Positions 32,862 through 45,014 of a stretch of DNA of 64,000 bases are shown here, one piece after another. How positions within the stretch are numbered: the stretch's first letter is position 1; each line of letters begins with the position of its first letter. The translations under genes and the position numbers were made by a program. The notes below the pieces were generated by a model. It had not been told where the DNA came from. It worked only from the letters and a program-made list of their open reading frames with translations, and searched no databases. The stretch is from Phoronis australis (lineage: Eukaryota; Phoronida; Phoronidae): contig NMRA01000471.1 in NCBI GenBank assembly GCA_002633005.1, forward strand, positions 120,386-184,385, in the 5' to 3' direction.

Positions 32862-35363
32862 GTATCAGTGTATGGTTTACCATTTGAGGGCCCTGGCCAG
32901 GACAATTGTTGTTAGGGTCTCTGTTTTTGCAGCACGGGTCTTCTAAGCGCCCTTGAAAATGTGCACTTAATCATTCATACATGTATTTCGAAATTCGATA
33001 AAATTTGTAAAGCAAAAGTTTTGTGGAGCGTAATAATTCAGTCCGGGTTTTTCAGTGGTCCATACGCGGTGCACTACAAGGGGGCTGAGGAGGCTTTAGC
33101 CCCCACTTTTCTCAGAGCTGCGCCCTGTATACACCTCCGACATGACACTGCCAACTACTCAGAGAGGTAGTTGAGATTCCAAATTCATCAAAAACACAAA
33201 ACATCTGTGCACAGCACAGAAGCTGTCTTGTAAGAAATGGCGATGCGTCACTGAACTTAGTTGAAGGCTGACTTGCAAAAATTTGATCCATCATCAGACC
33301 ACCATATTGCAAAGAAGGACACTAAACGATAACAGTGATATTCATGAATGTCAGGCAGCTCTAAACGCTTTATTGAATTAAAAACTAGACTAATGAAATT
33401 CAAAAATTTACAAACCGTAGATCGAAAAAGAAGTTCAAGTCATTGCTCATAAATTTGGAAAAATTGTCTTTGCACTTACTTGATGCTTGTAGTTCCCAGT
33501 AGAATTGTGCAATGAATTTACTTTAGGTTCTTCTAAACCGAATCGTTTGCTTGTCATTCCCGTGCACACTGCAAAAGGCTGGACACGTCGTGACTCAGTG
33601 ACTTACCCATGTTAAAAATAAGGTGTAGTCATGCAGTAGGCTGCTCGTGTAGAATCCGCGCACAGTGATTGACGGGAAAAGAACTTGAACTGCAGGGGTT
33701 GAAGTGTGTGCATTTTTGGGACACGCGTTCATTTTCCCCAGCCCCCCGGCAGAAGTTGGACCAGTGGCCGTGTTTCAACAAGGAATTTTGATACAGCTCT
33801 ATAGGCCAAGGACTTCGGGATCATACCTTTCAAAAAAAATCTTCAGGAAATGACTGTATTAAAATGAAGTTTTCCCAAAACTGGGTCTAAAAAAAACCTT
33901 GGCGCCAGAACACTGGTATAGGTTCTAGTTAAGCCGCACGTCTCAAATGAATCATAGAGGAGCTGACCAGCGACTAGCATTAGTTCTTAGAATTGCGCAT
34001 GTATGGATCAGACTTCCTGGCGACGCCATGACACCGGTCACTGTGGGAGCAGCTGATTTCTTGACAAAATAACACCTGCTTCTTAATCTGGATTTAAGCA
34101 AAATGACGAAGTCCAGGCATACACACATGCAAGCGTGTCCAAATAAAATTAAATGTATTTTCATGTGAAACCATTCAATGTTCTTTGAACATTGACTTGT
34201 GTGAGTTCTTAATTTTCTTAGATCTGCCCAATCAGGTAGAACTGCGTTTCAAGTCATTCACTATAGGCACCTGAGGGCTCAAATTGGAAGCTCGCGTCGT
34301 ATGACGTCATATGACGTAGGAGATGCGAGCCTCATTTGCATATATTAGTGACATCTGTTGGTTCAAAAAAGAGGATCATGCCCGAGTACATGCTTGGGAA
34401 GAGGCATCTTTTGGAAGGGTAAAACAAGTCATGCTCAAAGCATCCTAGTGCCATTAATATGCAGTCTTTGGGGACCAAAGTGGTGTCATTTTATAGCTAA
34501 AGAATTAAGCTTTCAAACACAATGCTAGGATTCCAGACGACTTTATCATTTACTTTTGAAATCCCCTTTGAAAACACGTTAAAATGCGCTAAAACAGTTG
34601 TCCCTTCCTGGTTATCTCTTCCTGCTATAAATTAACTCCTGCAATTAACTTTTTTTCGATCAGTGCTTCATTCAGTTACCCAAACTAGCAATGGTCCATC
34701 TTATACTGCTTACACCAAGGAATCCATATCACACAGTTAGGCATAACTTAGAAATGTGTACACAGTTGTCAGTGATGTGTGTCATTTCCTCTTTGACTGA
34801 TAATTGTTTTGTTGCCCTCTGTTAATTCTGAGCTTAGAATGTGTGTATTAGGTGCACTACAGTTATATCTCAGCAATTTGGTCTGACAAGTGAAATTCTA
34901 TTTTATCATTTTTCCGACATGGAACCAGCATGTGGTACCTAATTAAATGATTTTCCATTTTCCAGATATGGACAACAGCTATTAAAATTGTGGGCAATCA
35001 GAGTTGTTTGGAAGCCTTCGAAAATGAAAAGGGCATTTGTGACTACAATTATTTTTGTCTGAAACTGGTGTGTTTGAAATCAGTATGACATTTCCTGCTG
35101 TCTTTGTGCTTAAACAGAAATTTATAGCCTCCAAAGTAGTCATCAGAGTTATATGAAGTCAATCTAAATCTATGACTGACTGGTTGTGAGCCTGTTGGAA
35201 ATGGTGACCTATACTTTAAACTGTAGGTTCAAGTGAACTTATAAACAAATAAATCCATCGTCAGCTTTGTTTCAATCTTGAGGAAAAGGCTATGCACATA
35301 TTAAAAACAACTATAAAAGTTACAAAATTGTCAAAACAAAGTATGGTTAAAGTTTAAAAATGA

Positions 35364-35495
35364 CCAATATTGGCTGTCCCAATATTGGATGTCCCAACAT
35401 TAGATGTCCCAATATTCGATGCACCAATATTGTCATGGGTGTCCCGATATTCGATGTCCCAGTATTGGATGACCCAATATTGGGGTGTCCCGAAT
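35364..35495 (+). repeat. Degenerate 15-bp tandem repeat (GATGTCCCAATATTG)
   Basis: About eight imperfect units with internal interruptions, about 0.9 kb upstream of the CABIT exon. Confidence 0.9.
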
Positions 35496-35756
35496 TCAAG
35501 AATTACTATCATCTACGAACGATCATTCAGCTGGATGATATAATAATTGATGGGGACACATCAAAATGTTTCCTCGGTGAGGATTTTTAATGATTTTATA
35601 AACTGCCAAGTTTATACATAGGCTCTGTTGATACGAAACGTGGTGTCCAGTATTTCAGACCTGCTCATTAGCGGTCAATAACCTTTAGAAGGCCTCCTAA
35701 TTGAAATTCAATTTTTAATCATTGTATTATTATAATTTAATGTAAATAAAAGTGTT

Positions 35757-35836
35757 TCTCTGTCTCTCTCTTTTTCTCCCTCCCCACCCCTCCCTCCCTC
35801 CCTCCCCCACCCCTCCCTCCCTCCCTCCCTCTCTCT
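35757..35836 (+). repeat. CT-rich polypyrimidine tract
   Basis: CTCTCT, CCCTCC and CCACCCCTCC runs over about 80 bases; a simple-sequence tract with strong strand asymmetry. Confidence 0.95.
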
Positions 35837-36375
35837 CAGAAATATGATTACCCGGTAACCAAAATCTGCCATTGAGATCCAAAGACTGAGCCTTGTAAAA
35901 CAGCCCTAGTTGCGTTCTTCCATTCAGTTTGAGCTTCATTCTTGTTTTTTCATTTTACCAAACAGTCTTGAGTCACTCTTATCCCATACTTTTCCAGTTT
36001 GTATTGATTTAGATTTACAAACTCATGTTTTAGTTTGGGACATATCTCTTGCACAATACCAATTTCCGGACTGAAAAGTCTAATCAAAATATAGGCTGGG
36101 TTTTGATAAAAAAATTCTCTGGACAGTTAATGCACAGTACTCAATGGTTTACCGCAGCAGGAATTGTTCTATAAAATGATTGTGAAGAAATGATTTGTGA
36201 TTGAAAAGTTTAAGGTTTTGGTATCCATTTCATACAATTATGCACCTGTTTTCTTGAAAATCAAACAGCGCGGAATCAGTGTTTATGGTGTCTTTTCAGA
36301 ACTGACATTATAAAGCAGTCTCCAGTATAATCACAGAAAATTCACATAATGTAGTCTCCAGTATAATCACAGAGA

Positions 36376-39300
36376 ATGGAATCCTCAGACAGTTCTGATA
36401 TTGAACTTGAAGAATATGATTTTCAAGAATTTGTTGAAAACACTAAATTGCCGCAGACGGTGAAAGTTACTGATGGTTGTGTAGTTGATGAAACAAGGTC
36501 TGACGATGAGGACGAGAATGAGGTTGGTTTTCCAACCGGTGATGTCATCACTCTGTTGCGTCTTGTCCATCCAAATGACGTCCAGTTGTCATTTTTTGAC
36601 GTGGCATCCGGAAGAAAGACCATCACTGCCTCTGCCGATTCCTATGCCCAGTTCAACATTTTGCCCTACGACCCAGTGTCTGGTGATAGAGAACCCAGTC
36701 ATGTTTTTAGAACTGTTGCTGATCTTGTGCAGGCTTGCCCTCCTACATTCCTGGCTGGATGTTCTTATAGATCGGCTATCGATGGAAAAGCTGTTTTCAA
36801 TAAAGGAGACAGGCTGAAAGCTATCCGTTTAAAAAGAAGTAATGGAACTGTACACTTAGAATGTAAAAAAATCAAAGGGACTACAGTATTCTATCTGCCT
36901 ATGGAATGCAGGGGAGATTTTACTGCCCTGCTAGTTCGTGATTATTTTACTTTAAATGCTATTATGAGCTCACTCATCCCGTGCCAGAGGAGGTTAAAGC
37001 TTGCAGATGACGTTCTGAATTCAAGACATAACATTGCTGGCCTTCCTTCTAAATTCATGGGGGAAATTATTGTGGACTGTCCAAAACCATACGTAGAAAT
37101 CTGCCATTCTGAAAGTCCCGGTGATGTCACCACATTACCTGTGGATTGGGAAATGAGAGTAAGTGTTAGAGATGAGGATTACTTCAGTGTCGATATGCAG
37201 CCACACTTCATGCTGAGCGACTTTGTGATGAAAAATAGTGAAAATTTACCAATGAAAATCCGCGTCATTGGCTGGGATGAGTCAACAGATGTTATGGATA
37301 GTCACGGAGTGAAACCTGGGATAGAGATGAAACTGGTGAAATGTGAACCGGTGTTAAAAGCATTGTTGAGTGGTCCTGACTCATATTATGCCCTTCCCCT
37401 GCATAACAGTTGGCGCTTCAGTCTTTGTCCCGGAACATTTCTAGGTGTTGCAGAAGTGAGAGCAGTGAAGCCTGTCTCATTGTTAAGGGTTGAAATTGGA
37501 GCGCCATGCATTATCTTAGGTTTATCTCCCCTGGAAATTGGTGATGTGTTGAAGTATGTTGGTGAAGAAGAGTACCAATGTTCAGAAGGAACACCTATTA
37601 GAGTTGTGCGGTTTGCCAAGTACTTCCTAAATGGTCAACCAGTGGGTACCACCATCAGTGTTCCCGATTATCTTGGTGGACGATTTGTGGAGTTTGGTGA
37701 CCTGTTTGACAACGACTACAGCCTTAAAGAGATTGTGACTGACATGAGCCTGCCTGTCACTATAAAACAAGTAGTTTCAGAGGAGTGTGACTATGAAAAT
37801 CTAACCTTGGATCCTACACAGAAGTTTGAGATCACTTGCTGCATATCTGATGTGTGCCTGTGGGCCAACACCGAGAAATATTTATTCCACTTGCCATTGA
37901 GATCAAAGCTGTTTGTGATTTGCATTGAAATGTTGGACAAATCTTCCATAGTAACTGCGGAGGGCTCCTCGTGGTCTATGTGGAATGACTGTCCAGAGGT
38001 CCTCTCTAGTGAAACATTCCATGAACTGAAAGCGACTGCAAAGTTGTATGAGGATTTAATGGTCGACCAGGAAGAAGCTCCCAAATTGCCACCACGGTCT
38101 CCACGACAACAGTAAGTTGTTTTTACTTACTGTGTATTTAGACCACTGCATAAGAAGTAATGCATTTTTAAAGAAAAAGTTGTACTTGAATGCTTCATAT
38201 GACTATGCTATGCTTGTGCCTATAGCTGCAAGGATGTGTGTAAGGATTTTAAGACTGAGTCTTAGTGTTGTTCATTTAATTAAAACTGAATGCCAATCTA
38301 TGCTTATCATTATTATGTGCCCATATGTTGGTGCATATTGCCATCATCTCTGTCTGGGCATGTGGGAGTCCGGGTCTGCTGCTGTTTATCCTGAACCCCT
38401 CACAGGATATTGATGAGATTTGGCAGATGTGCTCCTATGAAGCTGTCGACGGATGACGACAATATCTGACCTGTCTGAGCCTTCTAGTGGCAATTTTAGT
38501 TTTTGACATTTACCTCTGTTTCTTCGGAGGTCCTCGACAGATTTTCATAAAATTTGGCAGTTTTAAGGCATCTATTAGTGTGATGGATTAAAGATATTTT
38601 GCACCACCTGGTGGCCATTTTTACTGTTTTCGAATCTGTTTTTGGCGTCCGCCCCTCTGTCAACCAAACCACTCTAAGGATTATAATTGTGAAAATCGGC
38701 ATATATACTTCTATTGTGAAAAAGACGGCATTTCCTAAATGTTCAACAGGATCTTTACTTATTAGACTTAAAGCAAATTTATTTATATGGAGTTGACAAT
38801 GCACAACGACTTTCAAACAGATCAGATTACCAGTGCACCCCCTAGTAGCTATCCATTCATTTTCGGATTGATTCAAGGTATTTTATGCCATCTAGTGGCC
38901 ATTTTTATTGCTTTCGAGTCGACCAAACCACTGTGAGGATGATATGACCCCCATCTGCTTAAAACACTGACCAGTTCTTAACCTAGTTATTGTAAGCAGT
39001 CATTTTGATATGATCCATTGTGTACTTTTTTGTACAATGGTGATGGATGCTGGTCGCCAGAGCTTGCTACATTTTCCATTCAGTCATATTTTAACTCTAA
39101 ACGTGTCTTCTTCGTTAATAACGTGAGACATTTGCTGTTGTTAAATTACTTCACTGCTTCACCAGGTGTGCTATATCGTACCCTGAGGTGCAACCCATGT
39201 CAAGATGGACCCCTGTCCCTCAAGCCCAAGCAGCACCCAGGCCAGCAGCACGTCGCTCTGCTGAAAAGTCTAAAAGGACACCTGACCGACAGCAACCAAG

Positions 39301-42300
39301 TGTTTCTACAAAGGGTACTCCAACTGGTAAGTTTTGCCCTTTGGCAACATAACACATATTTAGGCTCATGTACCTATTATGTGTTATTACAATGTTTCCC
39401 CTACTGTACATCCTTGATTGATTGAAAACACTCCTGTTCACAGGTGTTTGCCTCACGCTGGCTCTGTTCTATTAAGCTTGTGGGCTTCCTGCGGTGTGTT
39501 ACATTCACACTCTCTGCTTGTATGCCCTTCTACCTGTTGTCAATGTTTATTTCGCTTTTCCACCTTATTCATTGTACCAAGTGCCCAAGAATGAGACATG
39601 TGGTATCGAAATACAGCTAGTATTTTTTAACTTCTTCGTTCGTAATATCTATAATGGGCAATTTGCTTTACAACTTCACACTTTAAGATCAGAAATTGTA
39701 CAGTGTATGAGAAAGTGTATGTCAAGCTGTACAACAGAAACTACAGCCGTGTTTTCAATCAGGTGTGTGTTAATGAAAAGCTGCTATTGAACCATACTGA
39801 TCCGGCCATATAGATCCATATTCCAATGAATACAGCTGTGCCCAGGTCCAGCTGTAAGCGCATGTCTACTGTAAAATTTAAAAATAGTACGTGATGTGAA
39901 TGAAACTTATCAGAGGGATAGGCACTGGCATGTTGTTTTCATGTACAAAATTACGGACAAAACCAGTAAAATCACTCACACATTTATATTCAAGGGATAG
40001 CCGGTTGTACTTCTATTTCAAGCTGATGTGAAAACTATTGTGTAATTAAAATATATCCATGAGTCTGGTGAAAAATGCTGTTTTTTCGTCGACCCCAATA
40101 TAAATCCCTAGCACCTGTTGTATTAACTTTGTTGTCATTGCAATAAGCAGGTGTAGGGGCAGCAGAGGTTGCCCGCCCCAAGAATAACGAAACTAAAAAA
40201 ACTCTGACATCAGTTTCTTTTGAGGATTTACTTGAAAATCAATTTTTCCTTTAAAAATTTTTGTTGGGCCCCTTTTCCCTTGTAAATCTGCCAGAGTTTG
40301 GAATGCTAGCATACCCCCTGATAAGATTTGTTAACTTTGTAAAACAGTGTTATTGCTCTTAATTTTGAATTCAAATACATCATTTAACTGACAAGAATTA
40401 AAAATGTTTTTGTCTCAGAGGACCATTTGAATTGTTTTGGTTATAGATCATATTCAAAAACTCTGGTAAGTCTTCCACAATTAAAGCTCAGTATTCTGTT
40501 CCACAAACGAACCATAATAATATGACGATTATATCTTGGGGGCAATCCAACCCATGTCACCTCTCATGGCAGCAAAAGGAGCTAAGCGATGGATCCCAAA
40601 ATAATACATCAGAGCTCTGTTTTGTACAAAGTTATGACAACGAAAATCTTGAAATCCCCACAGACTCCAGAGCAATATTCCATAATGGGTTGTACAGAGG
40701 CGGAATAGACATGGTTGAAAGTTGTATAGCCTGTATCTCAGGTTTTAAAATTTAGAAAATATACTACCGAGAGCACGGCCAGCTAGATCACTCGAAATTT
40801 GAGCAATATCTTGAAAATGTAAAGACGTGGTAGATCGACGTAGTATAACTTGCACTAGTTGAATTTCTGTCACTGACCCAGGCAGACGGTATTGCTTCCT
40901 AAGTCCAAAAAGGAGTTATATTAGGTCTAAGGGAAAGGTTTTTAAAAATGTTTAGATTTTTTAAATAAATATTATTTTAATACTTGAGAATATATGGTAA
41001 CAGGGTCTAGCTTTCAACACAGTAGAGAGCTTGGTGGCTGCGCTGCCAACAGGCACACAGTTTTATGACATAATGAGGAGGCATAAAGGATTTCATATGG
41101 CGACCAATCGCCTCAATTAGCTGGACTGAAGTCAGGGCTATTGTATTCCCATTACTAAGAAGTAACCTACAGTCTTCCAACCCTCAATTTTTACATGTAC
41201 TGGTCAATTTTTACCCATAGTGGGGTCGTCATGGCATTAATAAAAAGGTGTTGCGTGCAGATCATGCTAGGAATGTGTCCTTGGAGATGTCTGAATTCTT
41301 GATATTTAGGTCTCATTCTTTTTCCGGTGATGGCAATTTGCTCTGTATCTTGTGAGTAACCGTATTTCCATTTTGTGATTGTGTAATGTTTTCTTTCTTT
41401 AGACAATCGCTACGGCCAACTTTCCAAACCAACAACTTTGCCTAAACCTCCTGCAGTAACCTCTAAAGTGACCTCTGAAGTGACATCTGAAGATGAAAAT
41501 GAGTACGAGGAAGGTAAGCATTCTCAACATGACATGGTAGGTCGTGGAACTGGAACATTTTGGCCTCTTTTTCATGTTATGTTCAATATTGTCCAACATC
41601 AACAAGCAGTTCTCGTGCAAAAATGAATGTGGTTATAGATTAGTTGCCTATTGATGACCTGTTTGTGTTTGTGGACCTAGCTTTCAAGCCCATCTAGGGC
41701 CCTTCATTGGGATACTGGTGAGAATCTTCATGTCATGTGGTCTCCAGTGGGTGGTTCTTGGTGGCTGTCCACCACCACGTGGTGGCTGCCACTTGCGAGG
41801 AGGCGCTTGTAAATAGTTGGTAATTATATATCCACTATCTCTGTCTTGCTAATTTTTATGGACCTTTTAAAAGCTTTTGACTCAGTGGATCATTCAATTT
41901 AATTTGGCTGTTGAAAGCCTATTAAAATAACTATCTTCACGTGGTTTTTGAAAGCTTTCTGACTAAGAGTTGCTGTAGCAGTCAAGGCTCTTGTGGTAAT
42001 TGCTCAACTTCACTCAAAAGGAACTGAGTGAAATTACTTTTAATGTACTTTTAATGTAACTGCTGCCACACAACATTTTTGCTGATGGAACTCTTTCCAT
42101 AACGCAATTTAATGGGGAAGTAATTTTGCTTTCATTTGTTTAAAAATTCTGTATACCACTTACTGCTACTGGACTGCTGTCTTAGAATTGCATAATAATT
42201 CTCTGAAAAGAACAAGTCTACACAGTATTACATTTTCAACAAGCATTATAGATACTTGGCCTGTGTGTCAGTGAGTATAAGATGCTGGGCAATTAATGCT

Positions 42301-45014
42301 GTTCTCTACCTTTAATAATGTGGTAAAATTTCCCCAGTTTGGGTAGTGAAAAACGATTATTTTACTCAAAGTTGCAGACTTTATCAAATTTTAGAAAGAG
42401 GCAATGTTTGCCATCCTGAATTGATATCTATGACAAACGATTGGTCACCTCTCACACTATGTTGGCACACGAAAACTGTGCCTTGGGGACTATTTTTGAA
42501 GATTTAGTGATCGACTTTCCAAGTCTGTTTTTATACTCAGTTGATATAAAATACACTTTCCAATATTTGAGAAAAGAAACCGGTACTCCATAAAAGAGTC
42601 AAGGTCACAAGTGACACAGTGTGTCACTCATTCAGTTAGACAAGGCAAACACCTGGGCTGTACAGTTTCTGTGAAGGAGTTATGCCCAAGACTAATATAT
42701 CCTGCTTAGGTTTGGGCCATATAACTGAAGTTACTTTGATGATGCCTGAAACTGCTCCCAGTAGGCGCCTCAGAGCACTTGTCGTTGGTGTGTGATTATG
42801 GTACGTGTATCCACCACTATAAGTGTCTCTGAGCACTTGGCGTTGGTGTATGATTCTGGTGTATCCACCACTAGGTGTCTCTGAGCACTTGCCTTTGGTG
42901 TGTGATTCTGGTGTATCCACCACAAGGTGTCTCTAAGCACTTGCCATTGGTGTGTGAGTATCCAAGGTTCATCCCAAAATGAGCTTCATGATATCAGTGA
43001 CTCAAAACAGGAAATTCTATATTTTTGTTTCAGTTGATGACTACGACTATTGCGATGCCACAGATGTGAAGCAGTTAGCGGGAAATGTTGAAAGTAAGCT
43101 ACTTTTTCATTCCAGGAAGTCTTTAGTTATTCTTAAGCTGTTCTTATAGATGTGACCTACATAATCTATAGGAGCTTCTTATACACTTGTACAAGAGCAG
43201 CTGACATGAATCATGTTTGTCAGGAAATGGAATGTAACACAGAGATGCTAAGAATTCTGGAGTTTATTATTTTGGTAAATTTGATGAATATGATGGATGG
43301 AGTGGGTGTAGAGATTGTGTTTATTGTTAGTGAAAACATGAATACCTGTGTTGATCACCTCAGTGTGAATTATGGTTAGAATCTCACCAATATTATAAAC
43401 AATAATTGAAACTTTAGTTTTCACCAATAATTGTTTTACAGCTATGCCAGTGAACAGGCAGTGTTTGGAGAAATAGTTAGGATTTTTGGACTGATGTTTT
43501 ATACATTACATGAATTTATTGAGATGTGTAGTGTTAGTGACGTCAATGTCTGTGGCTGAAGAGTCTCTTCAGATGCAGTTCTCATATTTTGGAAATACTG
43601 GTTTCAGAAGGATATCTGATACGTTCATGATTTAATTTACTCTGATGAGAGTTTTAAATTACATGTTCTCAACACCCATGCATTACTCATTTCTTTGGAG
43701 TTCAGAAATGTTCATATTTCAATCTTGGAATCATCCGAGAGACCAGAGTATATACTATAGTCATTCCTGTGTTCTGGGATACATTGTCACAACTGCCTGT
43801 TATATTTTATTGTTTACAAGAACAAGTGTAGAGCCCTCTAATGATTCTACTGTAACAACTTTTATCAAATGATGGAGATGTAGAGCATGGTATTGCTTTT
43901 TAATATTGGTTACAGTAAAATGAAAAAGTTTGAGCAATGGTTTTGGTGGCAACACTTGCTCCCCTTAGTGGCAAGTTTAGTTTTACTCTTAGTGTTCATT
44001 GCCACTTCCTGTCTCCTCAAACCATACTTTACAATCAATGTTGATACTGAGTTGTTCAGGATTTACTGCAGTGAAAATTCTTTAATTTGGGACAAAAATA
44101 TTTGATAATATTTTCATATTTTTGTTTTTCAGAGGCTTGCAATATTGTTGCAAATGCTCAAAATTTTACCAAGTGTTATTTGGTAATACCTACATGATAC
44201 AAACGGTGGTTAAGTCTATGTAAATTTTCCCTATTTGTTATTTTTGCCGAGAAATTTGATGAAATAAAATTTCACCTGTCTGCCATATTGTGTTCCAAAC
44301 TGAAAAGAATTTTATTTTTGAGGGCCCTCTTGCTATCACTGAAGAGGCCACCCTCATTTTAAATATCACAATTATAAATAAATAAATATTTAAGTGGTAA
44401 TTGTTTTTTATGCTGAGGCTGTCAAAAGCTAAATCTGAGATTTGGTCTTTCAAGAAATAACAATCTTGTTTTTTGCTATGAAATCAAACAACTTTTATGT
44501 CTATTGAGCGATTGTGAGAAAAGTTGTGCTACATTAGTGTCATTGAATAAGACACAGTGTAGTGAAAACGCATTATTATGGTGACCACACTGTGTTGAGG
44601 TTGATAAACATGCCTCATGTCTCTCACTGTCTATGCCAGTGAATACAAAATGCTATTGCTTCTACAAATGGTGTAATTTATTAGAAGTCAAATTTTGTTT
44701 CTTGTCTGTTGCTGGTTTTCAGCACTTCTTTGTTTTCTATTGCAGAAACCGTCAAAATTCCCAAAAGTGGTAATCTATACAACTTCTCGGTAGCTGAGTT
44801 GGCGACATTCTTCAGGTCTCTCAACGTTGAAGAACATGTGGTTGCGCGCTTGAAAAATTCGCAAGTCGACGGGAAGAAGTTTGCTGCAATGACTGATGTG
44901 GATATGAATATGTACGGCCTGTCGAATAACACTGTTGTCCAGCATTTTAAGAGTACCACCAAACCACAGCCGAAACTGAGGACCATGTTCCATAAGTTGA
45001 CCAAACGGTCATAA
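36376..45014 (+). CDS. Tandem-CABIT, SAM-domain adaptor (THEMIS/GAREM-like)
   Basis: Probable Grb2-binding adaptor in receptor tyrosine kinase/MAPK-type signalling. Coding exons: 36376-38111, 39166-39326, 41403-41513, 43034-43093 and 44746-45014 (TAA). They sum to 2337 bases (778 aa) and all phases close. Residues about 20-265 and 270-545 are two CABIT domains; the core pattern Cys...LP...G.F is visible as LECKKIKGTTVFYLPMECRG and, without the Cys, as ISVPDYLGGRFVEF. A PKLPPRSPR stretch (PxxPxR, Grb2 SH3 type) follows at about 569, then proline-rich and Tyr-acidic linkers (NEYEEG, VDDYDYCD); Tyr473 sits in YENL (a Grb2 SH2-type YxN). A SAM domain occupies about 703-767 (SVAELATFFRSLNVEEHVV, VDGKKFAAMTDVDM). 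THEMIS has two CABITs and no SAM; GAREM has one CABIT and a SAM. An extra 5' exon is possible. Confidence 0.85.
38440..38960 (+). repeat. Interspersed repeat with TAGTGGC modules, intron 1 of the CABIT-SAM gene
   Basis: Three related units, each with a (CTAGTGGC/CTGGTGGCC)ATTTTTA-like segment followed by TTTTCGA and a TTTGGCA-containing segment (about 38483, 38604, 38890). A relative lies at 49190-49290. No coding capacity or terminal repeats seen. Confidence 0.45.
41010..41145 (+). repeat. Interspersed repeat, copy 1 of an inverted pair
   Basis: Its reverse complement aligns with 46450-46585: TTCAGTCCAGCT, a GG(T/C)GATTGGTC-like part, AATCCTTT and CCTC.TCATTATGTCATAAAACT, then GTGTGCCTGTTG. 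It lies in intron 2 of the CABIT-SAM gene. Confidence 0.6.
41845..42115 (+). pseudogene. LINE reverse transcriptase remnant
   Basis: The plus-strand reading IFMDLLKAFDSVDHS at about 41855 is the catalytic motif A region of non-LTR reverse transcriptases (FxDLSKAFDxVDH). Downstream, in shifted frames, come CGNCSTS and NIFADGTLS, the latter matching the F/YADD catalytic box with the second Asp lost. Several stops and frame breaks show it is dead. It sits in intron 3 of the CABIT-SAM gene. Confidence 0.7.
42764..42955 (+). repeat. Tandem repeat, about 4 units of 51-58 bp
   Basis: Units contain TCTCTGAGCACTTG, GTTGGTGTGTGATTCTGGTG and TATCCACCAC. Intron 3 of the CABIT-SAM gene. Confidence 0.9.

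Larger units (their letters stand above)
30671..34624. mobile_element. 3,954-bp DNA transposon with 29-bp perfect TIRs, probably P superfamily
   Basis: The left end 30671-30699 (starts CAGGAAGAGATAACCAGGAA, continues GGGACAACT) is an exact reverse complement of the right end 34596-34624. Flanks are CTATAAT on the left and CTATAAAT on the right, an 8-base target duplication apart from one A. An 8-base duplication and ends beginning CA fit the P and hAT superfamilies; the THAP-like frame at 31217-31465, near the left end where P transposases start, favours P. I find no intact transposase, so the copy is non-autonomous. The interior also holds a CRE palindrome TGACGTCA at 34302-34309 and an open frame with a good initiation context at 32766. 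It is not related to the hairpin MITEs. Confidence 0.78.
34625..36375. other. Upstream region of the CABIT-SAM gene
   Basis: No protein-coding similarity. It contains a 15-base tandem repeat (35364-35495), a CT-rich tract (35757-35836) and, just before the first large exon, a direct repeat of GTCTCCAGTATAATCACAG at 36319 and 36354. The second copy ends in a usable splice acceptor next to the ATG. Confidence 0.5.
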
